The notes under the pieces are model-generated. The model saw only the letters and a list, made by a program, of their open reading frames with translations, did not search any database and was not told where the DNA came from. From Chamaecyparis obtusa (taxonomy: Eukaryota; Streptophyta; Pinopsida; Cupressales; Cupressaceae), in contig BSBK01001869.1 in the NCBI GenBank assembly GCA_027943335.1, positions 1,807,501 to 1,871,500 of the forward strand: a stretch of 64,000 nt of DNA. The letters run 5' to 3'. The position numbers were made by a program, and so were the translations under genes. Shown one piece after another: positions 34,498 through 47,630 of the stretch. How positions within the stretch are numbered: the stretch's first letter is position 1; each line of letters begins with the position of its first letter.

Positions 34498-36030
34498 TTT
34501 TTTTTTTTGAAAGAAGCACCTAGCTCAAACAAATAAAACTGGATACATGGAGTTGCATAGAGATTTTAATCTCTACTTATTCATACTAAAAATGTCTACG
34601 ACGTATACAGAATAAAATGCAGTGATATTGCTAAGAAAGGAATAACCATTTTTCATTTGATCTGTGAACAGATCTGGTAGAAGTATTAAAATATAAAAGA
34701 GATGTCTATGCTTAACAACAAGAAAACAATGGAATATAAAAAAAAGATAATAGGAACCGCCACTATTTTTAATCATAACTCCATTAACTTTTCTATATTA
34801 AAATGGCAGATTTAATATAGCTCAAGTACGAACCGATCTATGTAACAGATCTAAATGCTTTCATCCAAAGATAAAACAAATTTTACACACATTCGAACCA
34901 GCTGATGGGTGTCCTTTTGAATTAAAATAGAGACTCTCTTATGGCATAAGAGGTCTCTTGTTGTGCTGGTCCTCACGCACTGTGAGATGCAGAACACTAC
35001 CCAACATCTTCTCTTCTTCCTCAGATTTGGACAACAGAGAAACATAATGAGAGATTTTAGGGTTTGTAGAAGTTTTAATGAGGCCCCAAACCCTAATTTG
35101 GAATTAGGGTTTGGAGGGCCCTTTCTTTTTATATAATTTTTTTTTAGCGGTTATGTTGTCTTTTATGAATTTAAAACTTTGATTAAGTTGTGGCCATATT
35201 ACTTTATTGAGCAAAGTGGGGAATTATTTATTTAGTGAAATGTAAATTTAGTTTCTTAAAGTTGGTGGTATGTTATGAGAGGAATCTTTTTGAAGGTTAG
35301 TTAATCTTAATATGTTCGTAGTTAATATTTACAGTTAGTTTTTCCTTCCATTATGATTTATCATTAGTTAATTAAATTAAGATATGAATTTATCCTTTGT
35401 AAATTTTTGATTTGCGGAAATGACAAGTGTTAAAAAGTTTATAATCATCCTTTAATTGATTTATTATTTTTATTTTACATTTTTATTAGATTTTTCATAG
35501 AAACCTTAATTCTCATTTCTACACAAATGTTTATAAATAAATCTTGGAAATGTTAATTTAATATAATAATTAACATTTCTAACCTCAGTATTAATAGAAT
35601 AGTAAACCATAAGGATTATAAATTAGGAGAAGAAAACATAGTTTATATGAGAAATAACTAGGTGAATATTTGTTATGTTAATTCTAAATAAATTTATCCT
35701 TTAGCGAATTAATTCCCACCTTGAGATTTCATAGGGGTAGACCGTATAAACCTTGCACATCATGAAACCATTGGAATATGATAATTCCCTATAAAAATTC
35801 TTTAGACTTACTCATAACTAATGAATTTCATCATGTGGGGGATGGAGGCATGCCAACGCTTGCCTCATGATCCCCTAAGTGTCATCGGGTGACACGCATA
35901 AGCAAGCTAGTGAACCCCAAGCTTCGCATCGAGGGATTTTGTATAACTTAGTTGACCTAGGTGTACGTTATAGTTTTTTAAAAAAATAAATTTGTTGTTG
36001 TGTTTTTGCCTAAATATTTTGGGCATTACA

Positions 36031-36166
36031 TTCTGGTCCCAACCGTGTATCCTGAAAAGGGTGGTGGCTACAATCTGATAAGATCTCTGATCAGGTCCCC
36101 TGTGTCACGAGGTGCTCTTGGCACTAGCCCTGGTGGAAGCAGGAGGAGGTTAAGAGTCACCTTACC
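36031..36166. other. Leader of Tekay-like element without a normal PBS
   Basis: After the LTR end the sequence is TTCTGGTCCCAACCG instead of the usual TGGTATCAGAGC; only TGGT is kept. The leader is short, and gag begins already inside its domain, so the PBS and the gag N-terminus seem altered or deleted. Confidence 0.5.
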
Positions 36167-36888
36167 ATGGACACCCTCACCTAGGAGATCTTCTTGGAGA
36201 GATTTCAAGCCCGATATATGTTGTAGCATTTCAAATAGCATCGCATCAATGAGTTTCATGACCTACAGCAGAGAGGCATGTTAGTAGCTCAGTACGAGAA
36301 CAAGTTTCTTGAACTCCTTCCTTATGTGGACTACATGAAGGATGAGAAACTCCAGGTCAACCACTTTATCAAGGGGTTGAACTATGCCATTGCTAACAAA
36401 GTGCGGTTGGTACCCGTAGGAGATCTACGTGATATAGTGGAGAGGGCCATGGTAGCTGAGGAGATCCATAATAGATCTCATGATGCCCGAGACCGGTCAC
36501 AAAACTAGAATTCCACATCTTAGTCTTCTGGTTTCTAGAAGTCTCATTGGAAGGGAAACCATAAGAACTCATCAGGATTGTCTAGGGCACCCTAGTAGTA
36601 GCAACAATAGCAGCCACAACAGTCTCAATAGAGCCAGAGGTAGAAATCTTCTTAGGGATAGTAGGGCTCTAAGCCCAAGCAGTGGCACTCACAGGGATCT
36701 TAATGAGATAAGAGGGGATAGTCTCAAGCTTCTAGAGGTGGATTCAATGGGTCTAGTGCTATAGGAGGATAATAGTAGTCTAAGCATTAGGGTATATAGC
36801 TACACGCTAGAGGACCATGCTACATTTGTGGTGCCATGGGGCATATAGCTAAGGATTTTCCTTAGGCCGTTCAACTGGTAGTTAAAGA
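36167..36888 (+). pseudogene. gag of the Tekay-like element, 5'-truncated, TAG-riddled
   Basis: Capsid part: EIFLERFQARYM, then INEFHDLQQRGMLVAQYENK and FIKGLNYAIANKVRL, matching plant Retrotrans_gag. The N-terminal third is missing. After residue 110 comes a Gln-rich linker in which about 18 TAG codons, two TAA and one TGA interrupt the frame within 400 bp. A nucleocapsid knuckle follows at 36818, CYICGAMGHIAKDF, with its last Cys changed to Phe. The frame then shifts once before the protease. Confidence 0.75.
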
Positions 36889-37500
36889 GTGGCAGCCTCC
36901 AAGCCTACTATAGGAGACATGGGCAAAGCTCACAGGGTGTTCGCAGTGGTTGATAACCGCCAAGCTGAGCACCAGGCTATAGTCATTGAGACTGGAGGCA
37001 TGATCAGAGGTAGTAGTGTTTCTATTCTTTTTGATTCTGGAGCCACCGACTCTTTTATTTCACCTTTCATAATGGAGTGATGCGGGCTATTGGTAGCTAG
37101 GTAGGATGTTAGTTGGGATGTTGAGTTAGCCTCAGGAGCTAGGGTTTCTGTTAGTTCCTTTGTGAGAGGTTTCCAGTTACAAATTAGAGACTTTACCACC
37201 ATAGTTGACCTTCATGTCACACCACTTGGATCCTATGATGTCGTTCTCGGCATGGATTGGCTTTACTCCCATAGAGCCAAGATGGATTGCAGACAAAAGA
37301 TAATGGAGTGCTTAGATGATGATGGGGTCACCTCAGTTATTGTAGGAGTTCAGAGACTTGTATCCCTTCATATGATTTTCACTATGTAGCTTAAGTGGTG
37401 CATGCAGAAGGGATGTCAGTTATATGCTATCAATATCAGTGACAAAGAGGAGGAGGTAGAGAAGGAGACTTCTCTTGATGACCACCCTATTCTTCAGGAG
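36889..37500 (+). pseudogene. Aspartic protease of the Tekay-like element
   Basis: Active-site block SILFDSGATDSFIS near 37018-37059, then SYDVVLGMDWLYSHRAKMDC near 37222-37281, both classic for chromovirus retropepsins. A TGA and two TAG codons interrupt it. The frame is the same as the whole pol downstream. Confidence 0.8.
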
Positions 37501-38130
37501 TTTTCTGATGTTTTTACTTCACAGTTACTGGGTATGCCACCATCTAGGGTAGTTGACATTCATATAGATCTTGTACTAGGAGCAGAGCCTATTTCTAGAG
37601 TACCCTATAGGATGACTACACACGAGCTCAGCGAGCTCAAGATTTAGTTAGAGGAGCTCTTGGAGAAAGGACACATTCATCCTAGTGTATCTCCATGGGG
37701 TGCACCTATCATATTCATTAAGAAGAAGGATGGATCTCTTAGATTGTGCATGGATTACCGATAGCTGAACAAGGTGACCATCAAGAATCGGTATCCCCTT
37801 CCTAGGATTGATGACTTATTTGATTAGCTTCAGGGAGCCTGAGTGTTCTCGAAGATAGACTTGAAGTTAGGATATCACTAGCTAAGGATCGTGGATAGTG
37901 ACATCCACAAGACTGCATTCCACATGCATTATGGACATTATGAGTTCACGGTGGTACCTTTTGGACTTACAAATGCTCCAGTTATATTCATTAGTCTCAT
38001 GAATGGACTATTTCATTCATTCCTAGATAGATTTGAGGTCATATTTTTCGATGACATATTGGTATACTCTCGAGATGAGCATGAGCATGAGGAGCATTTG
38101 AGGTAGGTTTTGAAGTGCTTAAGAGATAAT
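37501..38130 (+). pseudogene. Reverse transcriptase of the Tekay-like element
   Basis: Order kept: [80 protein letters not shown] and the catalytic box FFDDILVYS. Both Asp of the box are present, with Phe replacing the usual Ile before them. No frameshift, but stops at 37647, 37761, 37825, 37840, 37879 and 38104, nearly all TAG at positions where Gln is conserved. Confidence 0.85.
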
Positions 38131-38870
38131 CAATTGTACAACAACTTCCTAAAGTGTGTATTCTTCAGGACAAAGGTTCACTATTTAGGCCATGTGATAT
38201 CAGGAGATGGGATCTTAGTAGACCCATCTAAGATTAGGGCGATTATGGATTGGTCAGCACCTACTAGTGTGATAGAGGTTAGGAGCTTCATGGGTCTTGC
38301 AGGCTATTACAGATGCTTTGTTGAGGGTTTTTCTAGAGTGGCCCATCCCATCACTTCCCTTCAGAGGAAAGGGAAGAAGTTTGAGTGGACAGAGAGGTGC
38401 GAGAGAGCTTTCCAGGAGCTCAAGAGAGCACTTACCAGTGCACCTATACTTGTAGTACCTGATCCTTCAATAGACTTTGTGGTATGCACAGATGCATCTT
38501 TAGATGGGATTGGGGCAGTACTGATGCAGGACGGTCAGGCTATTACCTACGAGTCCAAAAAGCTCAAGACTCATGAGCTTAATTATCCTACCCATGACCT
38601 TGAGCTAGTAGCAGTGGTACATGCCTTGACGAGATGGTGACATTTCTTACTAGGCCATAGATTTGAGCTTCATTCAGATAATTAGAGTCTCTAGTACATA
38701 TTCACATAGCCGAATCTCAATGCTAGAAATAGGAGATGGATGGAGTTCCTATGCGAGTATGACTTTGACATTCACTACATGAAAGGTAAGGAGAATGTGG
38801 TAGAAGATGCCTTGAGTAGGAGATGTCATGAGCTCTTAGCTATGACTACTATCATGGACTTGAGAGGGTG
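38131..38870 (+). pseudogene. RNase H of the Tekay-like element
   Basis: The connection ([34 protein letters not shown]) leads into the RNase H core: [20 protein letters not shown] with the first Asp, [16 protein letters not shown] with the Glu, then HSDN with the third acid, and [16 protein letters not shown] at the end. Stops interrupt after TRW (TGA at an Arg position) and twice more as TAG. Confidence 0.85.
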
Positions 38871-39870
38871 CATACTACAATATCTATAGGAGGATGTCTT
38901 CTATTTAGAGGTTAGACAGATGGTTAAGGATCAGAGACCCCTAGAGGGGAAGTTCACTGATTATACCCTGGAGTTTGATGGCCTTCTTTGACATAGAGGA
39001 AGCATTTATGTACCTTCTTCTGGTGGATTGTAGGATTTCATCATCCTTGAGGCTCATAGAGCTCCTTATGCAGTGCACCCAGGAGTTAAGAAGTTACATG
39101 CAGATTTGAAATAGCTTTATCACTGGCTAGGTTTGAGGACACACATTGCAGAGTTAGTGGCTAGATGCTTAGAGTGTCAGCAGGTTAAGGCAGAGCACCG
39201 TCATCCAAGAGGACTTCTACAATCTCATGAGATACCGGAGTGGAAATGGGACATTATATCTATTGATTTTATAGTTGGTCTTCCTATGTCATCTCATCAC
39301 CATGATGCCATTATGGTGATGGTGGATAGGTTGACTAAGGTAGCCCACTTCTCACCCATATGTACTACTTTTATAGCACCTAAAGTGGCACATGTATTTT
39401 TGTGGGATATTGTTAGACTACATGGCATTCCAAACATGATCATATCAGATAGAGACTCACTCTTTACTTCATCCTTTTGGAGAGAGCTATAGATCACTTT
39501 GGGCACCAGGCTCAATTTCAGCACAACATATCACCCAGAGACAGATGGTCAAACTGAGAGGGTTAATTAGGTGTTAGAGGACATGCTACACATGTATGTG
39601 ATGGATCACTAGGTTAGGTGGGAGGAGTACCTACATTTAGTAGAGTTTGCCTATAATAATGGGCATCATTCATCCTAGGTTATGTCTCCATATCAGACCT
39701 TGTATGGCAGATCTTGCAGGACACCATTGAGCTAGGATAGGATGGAGGATAGAGTTTCCATTGGTCCAAAGTTGGTCAGACAGATGTAGTAGGAGGTAGA
39801 TATGATCAGGTAGTGTCTTAGAGAGGCTCAAGATTGACAAAAGAAGTATGCAGATGCTGGGAGGGTTGAT
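38871..39870 (+). pseudogene. Integrase of the Tekay-like element
   Basis: The zinc-binding N-terminus has H and H (EAHRAPYAVHPGVKKLH) and CLECQQVKA. The catalytic core has IISIDFIVGLP (first Asp), MIISDRDSLFTSSFW (second Asp) and YHPETDGQTERVN (Glu), so the D,D,E triad is intact. Stops at 39490, 39568, 39610, 39676, 39733, 39787-39792 and 39811 are TAG, with a TGA near 39836. There is no frameshift across the whole domain. Confidence 0.85.
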
Positions 39871-40326
39871 AGAGAGTATATGATTGGTGACAGAGTCTTT
39901 TTGAGGGTGAGGCCGCATAAGAGCCCAATCCATTTTGGAAAGGGTTCTAAGCTAGCCCCTCTCTTTGTCAGACATTTTGAGATTTTGGAGAGGATAGGCC
40001 CAGTAGCATACCATTTAGCTTTGCCACCTAACCTGTCACACATCCATGATGTCTTTCATGTATCTATTTCAAGGAAATATATATATGACGAGTCTCATAT
40101 TATTGATTGGGATGCTTTACAGGTGGATTCAGATAGACAGATGGCTTTGGAGCCAATACGTATTCTGGCTCACAGGACCCTGGCCCTTCAAGGTCAAGAG
40201 CTGGACCAAGTTAGGGTCCAGTGGGATTGCTACGATGAGGTCACAGCTTCATGAGAGGACACAACACAGATGAGAGATCAGTACCCCCATCTTTTTTATG
40301 AACACCAGGAGGAAGTTCATGCCTAG
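39871..40326 (+). pseudogene. Integrase C-terminus and chromodomain-like tail
   Basis: GDRVFLRVRPHKSPIHFGKG and HFEILERIGPVAYHLALPP are the GPY/F module. Then HDVFHVSISRKYIYDESHII, and a tail QVRVQWDCYDEVTAS, a TGA at a Trp position, and QYPHLF, which corresponds to the group-II chromodomain that ends Tekay integrases and helps direct insertion to heterochromatin in relatives. The reading frame ends at 40324. Confidence 0.75.
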
Positions 40327-40336
40327 GGGGGGAGGA
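40325..40336 (+). promoter_or_regulatory. Polypurine tract of the Tekay-like element
   Basis: AGGGGGGGAGGA-type purine run directly before TGTGAGGTCC, the start of the 3' LTR. Confidence 0.75.
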
Positions 40337-43274
40337 TGTGAGGTCCTATCCCGACCCATCCTAGTTCGACTATCATTTTGACATTTGATTCATTAGGATG
40401 ATACCTTGAGTATAGACATTTGATCTATTTTGGTTTATATATGCTATCATTGGATCTTATGAGATAGTTGTTATAGATTCTTATGGTGATCATGATTAGT
40501 CGTACTTTTATATATGCTTGTTTTGATTCCATGATTTTCTATGATATGTGAATTCTGCATTCTGAATTGTTATGACATCTTTCAGTATAATGAATATTAG
40601 TGAAATCATGACTCTATGATAAGTTTAGGATTACATGTTTATGTGGAATACGTAATGTTTTATGAATGCAGATATATATGTATTGTCAAGTTTAGATGTT
40701 ACTACTCTATTTTTGAAATGATTATTAATGCAAGATTATATAATGTACTGACATTGAATTTGAGTGTGCAGGAACATGGTCATGGTTGTAAGTCAGGGAA
40801 ACAAGATAGGATCTATGTGCAATTAGTTTGTAACCAAGGTCAACTCTAAGAAGAGTACGACCTCGTCATATCATGATTTCTTTCGTAAATGTGATGCCTA
40901 TGTGTATATGGTTGGCAATGTTTGAAATATATGTTTGTAAGTAAATTTTTATTTTTGTGAAAATGTATAAATGTATTTTCCCAAAAGGCATGCCAAATGT
41001 GTTTGTGAAATGTGCTTCAGTGAGGTGTCACTTGACACCATGTTGATGAAGTGGCATGTTGAGTGGAGTATGGACCCAACCCCCTCCTGAGTTAGTCTTG
41101 AGCATTCCTAAGCTAGGTAGGTGGTTTAAGGGACCAAGAATTGTTGAAACCAATACTCCATTTTCGGATGCATGATTAATTGAGGTTTTTGAGAGAGTTT
41201 GTGGAGTCCTAGGTTGTGGTTTAGGTTGAATTTTGATGCCCCAAGGTTAATGCTTGGGTTAGGGGGCTTATTTATTTTATTTTCACTTTCCTAGGCCACT
41301 TTTATGCCTCTCCAAATGGGCCATTTTTGTTATGCACGAAAATGGAGATTGTTGTCTAGGAAGTCTCACCTTTGCATGTGTAGAAATTTATTTCCAAACC
41401 TTTATGAAGGACAAGTGTCACCTTGTCTAGGTTCTAGAAACCTAATTGTTTTGGGAAGGGAGTTGAGAGGAGAAGGTTTTTTGAATGACTTTAGGGGAGA
41501 GAGACTTGGAAAGGAGACTTGTTCATTTTTGGCCAAGAGAGAGTTGTAGAGGGAGAGGAGAGGAAGATAGTTTTGGGAACTAAGTAGAATTGAGGATAGA
41601 AAGCTTGGAAACAAAGAAAGCTCAACATCAACTCTTCAAATCAGCCTTGCCTTAGGAGGAGGTTGGTGGTTTTCTAATTTGTGTTTATTTGAACATGCTT
41701 GAAAGAAATGAATTATGTGTAAATTGTAAATTGTTTTAGCATATGTGATTCTTTATTTGTTTGTTTCATTTTGAGATTTTTGTTTCAAATCTTTGTTGTT
41801 TCTTGAATTGTTCATGTTATGGGTGTGCAAGTTTCACTCCTCATCCTTGGGTGGATTAGAGGAGAACTTGGGGTGAAGGGTCTAAGTTGGGATTTTCTTT
41901 TTGTATGAGTACATGGTTGTATGGGCACCATGAGAACCTACTTATGTTTGTATGGGGGTCATAAGGGGATTGTGATGCTCATGGATTTGAGCAGTTGGGA
42001 TGGAAGTGCCTTGTGAAGGCTTGTATATCATGTTGTTATGATGTTTATTGTAAGTCAGGTGTCTCCATAAGGAAGATTCCACCTTCACCCATTTCATGGA
42101 TTCTATGTTAGAGTCCTTTGTGCAAGCTTGGGCAGGGAGTATTTTGTGAAATTCTATGTTCCAAATCTATGTTAAATGTTTATGTTTGTGTGGTGTGAGT
42201 GTATCCTATCCTATACTTGTTTTCCCAAGCTCGAGGGTAGCCAGGTAATGGCCTAGGTTGGGAGGTGAGCCTCCATGGTCATGTGTAGGAAGTCTGGGTT
42301 TGTAGGTTGCTTACATGACTTGAAGAAGAAGTCCCAATTGAAACTTAAAGTTAAAGTTGGATGTTGTAAAGATTGTGCAAGTGTGTAGCTGGTTGAGAGT
42401 TCTTGCTTCAATACATTTGTGTTCTATAACAAGAAATTGTAAAGTTTAGGAACTGGAAATTTGAATGGACATTCCAGTAGTTATTTTTGAATTATGACCA
42501 GTATTTATTATCTGCATTTTAAATTTAGTTTTATGTACAAATGTTAAAAATATTTAACATGAACAGGAAATGATATTTCAATTTTTAGTTGCTCTAAAGA
42601 AGTTGAAAAGTCTGTAATTGTGAATTTCTTATTAAAGCAGTCCCAAATTAATTATTTTATAAAAGATGCTATGGACAGAAAGGATAAAATTAGTCCCATG
42701 CTATTTCATTTATTAGATCTCTTATGTTATTTCTATGAATTCTGTTTCATTTATCATCAGTGAATTGAAGCCAAAAAGGGTCCTATATTCTAAATTAATA
42801 ATCAAATTTATTGTAAAATTTTCCTCACAATGGAACAATATGCTTAATGTAGCCTGGAAATTCTGCTTAATCAGTATGTTCATTAACTTCTGTGTAAGTT
42901 AAAAGATAGACCTATAAGTTCATATGACATAGTTGAATGAAATAAGTATAATCAATATTAAGCTAGAGATTAGAAGAAACTATAGCTTAGAAAAGATATT
43001 TAAAGCCTGAGTATATAAAACTGTTCCATATTTTATGCTTAAATTGCTGGAGAACTAAATTTGTTCTTATCAAAACCTGTTGTACATTTTCTAATTCTGT
43101 TCACCAGAGGAGCTGATTAAAATTCAACCATTATGCCTATTGATATAAAAGTAAATGATGAAAAGCTAGTAACTAAACAGATATACATATTTTGAACATG
43201 TACTTTTTATAGAGAAAAATGTTCTCTATTCCTTTTTCTAAGTTAGCAAATTAAAGGTTTTTATTTATAAATAT

Positions 43275-43333
<59 letters not shown>

Positions 43334-45464
43334 CAAAAGAAGTATAATACATAATATATATATTACATTATTATTCACAAATGTCATATTAATCTAAAAC
43401 ATAAATATTATATAATATAATATTATATATTATATACTATACAATGCAAATAGTATAGTATATAATAAATAATAATATATTACATAATATACTATTGCAG
43501 TTATTAAAAAATGATATAGTAATTAATTAAAAAAAAAACAATATTATATATATTATATATTATACAATGAATATTGTATAATATATAATATAATAATATA
43601 TATTATACCAAATCGTAATGCAGTTTATTTTTTTTAAAGAAAAAGATACCGCAGTGTTTAGGGCCAAAGCCCTTTTAAATTTCCTTGCCCCGCGTGAGAG
43701 TAGTAGTCACCATGGGGATCACAATGCTAGGGCCGAAGCCCTTTTAAATTCCCTTGCCCCCGCGTGAGTAGCGACAGTCTCTATCGCTACTGCTATCATG
43801 ATAGAGACCGAGATCTCTATCGTGACAATAGTCATGGCAGTGATTGGAACACTGTCGTGGCCTTGTCTCAATGGGATTCACGGTTAGGTTTTAAAACCCC
43901 CACCCCCCCCCCCCCAATAATAACATATAAATAGTTATTTTTTTTGAAAGAAGCACCTAGCTCAAACAAATAAAACCTGATACATGGAGTTGCATAGAGA
44001 TGTTAATCTCTGCTTATTCATACTAAAAATATCTACGACGTATACAGAATAAAATGCAGTGATACTGCTAAGAAAGGAATAACCATTTTTCATTTGATCT
44101 GTGAACAGATCTGGTAGAATTATTAAAATATAAAAGAGATGTCTATGCTTAACAACAAGAAAACAATGGAATATAAAAAAAAGATAACAGGAACCACCAC
44201 TATTTTTAATCAGAACTCCATTAACTTTGCTATATTAAAATGGCAGATTTAATATAGCTCAAGTAGGAACTGATCTGTGTAACAGATCTGAATGCTTTCA
44301 TCGAAAGATAAAAAAAATTTTACACACATTCGAACCAGCTGATGGGTGTCCTTTTGAATTAAAATAGAGACTCTCTTATGGCATAAGAGGTCTCTTGTTG
44401 TGCTGGTCCTCACACACTATGAGATGCAGAGCACTACCCAACATCTTCTCTTCTTCCTTAGACCTGCACAACAGAGAAACATAATGAGAGATTTTAGGGT
44501 TTGTAGAAGTTTTAATGAGGCCCCAAACCCTAATTTGGAATTAGGGTTTGGAGGGCCCTTTCTTTTTATATAATATTTTTTTAGCGGTTATGTTGTCTTT
44601 TATGAATTTAATTTTTAATTAAGTTGGCCATATTACTTTATTGAGCAAAGTGGGGAATTATTTATTTAGTGAAATGTAAATTTAGTTTCTTAAAGTTGGT
44701 GGTATGTTATGAGAGGAATCTTTTTGAAGGTTAGTTAATCTTAATATGTTCATAGTTAATATTTACAGTTAGTTTTTTCTTCCATTATGATTTATCATTA
44801 GTTAATTAAATTAAGATATGAATTTATCCTTTGTAAATTTTTGATTTGTGGAAATGACAAGTGTTAAAAAGTTTATAATCATCCTTTAATTGATTTATTA
44901 TTTTTATCTTACATTTTTATTAAATTTTTCATAGAAACCTTAATTCTCATTTCTACACAAATGTTTATAAATAAATCTTGGAAATGTTAATTTAATATAA
45001 TAATTAACATTTCTAACTTCAGTATTAATAGAATAGTAAACCATAAGGATTATAAATTAGGAGAAGAAAACATAGTTTATATGAGAAATAACTAGGTGAA
45101 TATTTGTTATGTTAATTCTAAATAAATCTATCCTTTAGGGACTTAATTCCCACCTTGAGATTTCATAGGGGTAGACTGTATAAACCTTGCACATCATGAA
45201 ACCATTGGAATATGATAATTCCCTATAAAAATTCTTTAGACTTACTCGTTGCCTAATGACTTCCACCGTGTGGGGGACAGAGGCATGCCAGCTCTTGCCT
45301 CATGATCCCCTAAGTGTCATCAGGTGACTCACCTAAGCGAGCTAGCGAACCCCAAGCTTCATGTCGAGGGATTTTGTATAACTTAGTTGACCTAGGTGTA
45401 TGTTATAGTTGTTTTTAAAAAAAAATTGTTGTTGTGTTTTTGTCTGAATATTTTGGGCATTACA
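40337..45464 (+). repeat. 3' LTR of the Tekay-like element
   Basis: 5128 bp, from TGTGAGGTCC to GGGCATTACA. It aligns along its length to the 5' copy except for the first 184 bp and a few indels. In stretches compared by eye, about 2-3% of bases differ outside the GC-rich island and the microsatellite. Confidence 0.9.
43279..43329. repeat. (AT)n microsatellite in Tekay 3' LTR
   Basis: Short counterpart of the run at 33774-33888. Confidence 0.9.
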
Positions 45465-45793
45465 TTTTATTTGTTTTGTTTTTGATAGGAGAGGCAATAA
45501 GTTTGAATTTGGAAACTTTACCCTAGGTGAGCTTGGTAATCGTCCGGTTAGGGTAAACAAGTTAAGAAGATGTTATAGGAGCATTAACTGAATGAGAAGA
45601 GTGGATCTATCTGTGTGTATCCATAGAGGGAGAAGGTAACATTTCAGTGAGGACCAGGTTTGGATGAGGAATTGAGTTCCCAGTGGCTCATTTTGGTATA
45701 GGGTGGTGAATGCCCTAAGAGATCTAAAGAAAGGATCTCCGAGAAGAGTTAAGTTGACTCTGTAGTAGCAACTGAGCCCAGCCTACCTCACCA
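45465..45793 (+). repeat. 5' LTR remnant of the second chromovirus
   Basis: Aligns with 51083-51411 of the 3' LTR and ends CTCACCA. The first 873 bp are missing on the left because the Tekay element inserted here and the outer part was later deleted. Confidence 0.85.
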
Positions 45794-45796
45794 GAT

Positions 45797-45808
45797 TGGT
45801 ATCAGAGC
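45797..45808 (+). promoter_or_regulatory. Primer-binding site of the second chromovirus
   Basis: TGGTATCAGAGC, exact initiator tRNA-Met complement, three bases after the LTR end. Confidence 0.9.
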
Positions 45809-45875
45809 CCTAAAATATTTGTGCATGGGATTGTTTGAGTGTTTCCTATAGAAGGCATTTTCTGATTCATTCAAA

Positions 45876-47030
45876 ATGGTGTCCAATGTGGAACTAGAAA
45901 GAGGCATGGAAGAACAAAAAGAGGAGAATAGACTCTTGAAGGAACGGTTGGCTGAAATGGCAACTAGGTTAGAAGAAGTGCAGCTGAGGACTGTAGCAGT
46001 TAGTGAAAGAATGAGAGAAGTAGATGAAAAAGAAAGGATAATGGTAGAGGAAGACATAGTGCCAGAACTTGACCCTATGCTTCAAGAAGAGCCATTCTTG
46101 AAGGCATTAAAGGAAATGAATAGAAATTCCTTGGAAGGTGTGCCTCTATTCAGTGGCAAGATAGAACCATAAGTAGTCATGGAATGGATAGAAGGACTGG
46201 AAAATCACTTTGACTATGATAATGTGACTAAGGCTCAAAAGGTTAGAATAGCCAAGACAAGATTGAGAGGAACTATTCTCACTTGGTGGAAGTTTGTCCA
46301 AGATGAAAGGAATAAAGAAGGAAAGAACCTCATAACTAGTTGGCAAGGTATGGTGGCTAAGATAAGAGAAACATATCTCCCTGAGGATTATGCAATATAG
46401 TTGCATAGGAGAAGATAGAATCTAAGGAAAAAGGATCTTGAGGTCAGTACCTATATCGAAGAGTTCCACAAGTTATGTTTGAGATCACATGTAATGGAGG
46501 AGGAAAGCCTAAAAGTAGCTAGATATCTAAATGGCCTCAAATGGAGTATCCAAGAGGAACTCAGTCTCATAAGTCCCAAGACAATACATCAGTGCTATCA
46601 ACTCACTCTAAAGGTGGAGGAGAAGCTCAAGAAAATGCAAGATACAAATAGCAGAGGAAGGGGAAGAGATAATAGAAGTCACATAGGAGGATTTGGAGGA
46701 AGGAGCATTGAAGCAAGAAATCAGAGTGAGTCCAAAACCAATGAGAGTCAAGGAGAACTCAGTAACAGAAGAGGAGGTTACAACTGAGGGAGAAATTCAA
46801 GCAATGGTTCAAGAGGAAGGAACAATAACCAGGGAAGATCTTATTTCTCTTCAATGAAATGTTATAACTATCAACAGTTTGGGCATCCAGTCTATAGGTG
46901 TCCTGAGAAGAGTTCCACATACCAAGGAGGTGAGAAGAGGACACACTATGTTCAAGGAGAATCTTCTAGCAACAAGATAGGAGAAGTAGCCCTAGACTCT
47001 GAGATGGGAGAAAATTTGATGATCTGAAGA
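45876..47030 (+). pseudogene. gag of the second chromovirus
   Basis: One frame from the ATG at 45876. It starts with a coiled coil (RGMEEQKEENRLLKERLAEM), then the capsid domain (MEWIEGLENHFDYDN, RGTILTWWKFVQDE, TSWQGMVAKIRETYLPEDYA, VARYLNGLKWSIQEEL), a basic Gly/Arg/Asn-rich linker, and a knuckle CYNYQQFGHPVYRC near 46861 in which the second Cys is Tyr. Stops at 46170, 46398, 46416, 46785 and 47025 break it. The frame continues into the protease, suggesting an original gag-pol fusion. Confidence 0.8.
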
Positions 47031-47630
47031 GCACTCCTCAAGGAGCCTGTCAAAGAGGAACCAAGCCAAAGAAGATCTCTGTTCTGAGTCAAATGCAAGG
47101 TGCTAGGTAAGGTTTGCAAAGTTATCATAGATTCTGGTTCTACTGATAACATAATTTCTATGGAAGCTATAGAAAAATTAAAGTTGAAAAGGATTCCTCA
47201 CACTAACCCTTACCGAGTCACTTGGTTGAATAAGGATCAGCATGTGTTAGTTAATGAGCAAGCTTGGGTGGAGTTTTCCATAGGAAAGTATAAGGATAAT
47301 TTTGTGTGATGTCCTACCCATGGATGCTTGTCATTTATTATTAAGAAGACCCTAGTAGTTTGATCAAGCTGTAGTACATAATGGAGTTGAAAACTCATAT
47401 TCCTTCAAGAAGGATGGAGTAACCTTCAAGATACAGTCCATTTTGGAAGAAGGTGAGGTGAAGAAAGAGAGTCCTAAAATAATGCTAGTAGGTGACAAAG
47501 AGTTCATACACACATTAGAGGAAGAGGATGGAGTAGGCTTTTCTTTGGTCCTAAGGCCAAAGAATGACAAGGGAGACAAGAGGAAAGAACTACCCTTGGA
47601 AGTCAAGGAACTGTTGAATCAATATTAGGA
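47031..47630 (+). pseudogene. Aspartic protease region of the second chromovirus
   Basis: KVIIDSGSTDNIISMEAIEK near 47121-47180 carries the active-site Asp. A frameshift near 47305 leads to DVLPMDACHLLLRRP followed by two TAG codons where Trp and Gln are conserved, then FDQAVVHNG. This MDxCH-LLL-RPWQ pattern is a well-known protease-RT junction of plant chromoviruses. Confidence 0.8.

Noticed and set aside
36167..40326. TAG reassigned or read through as glutamine
   Set aside because: CAG codons also occur throughout the same frame, TGA stops are present, and the gag capsid part is truncated; methylation-driven decay is the simpler reading.
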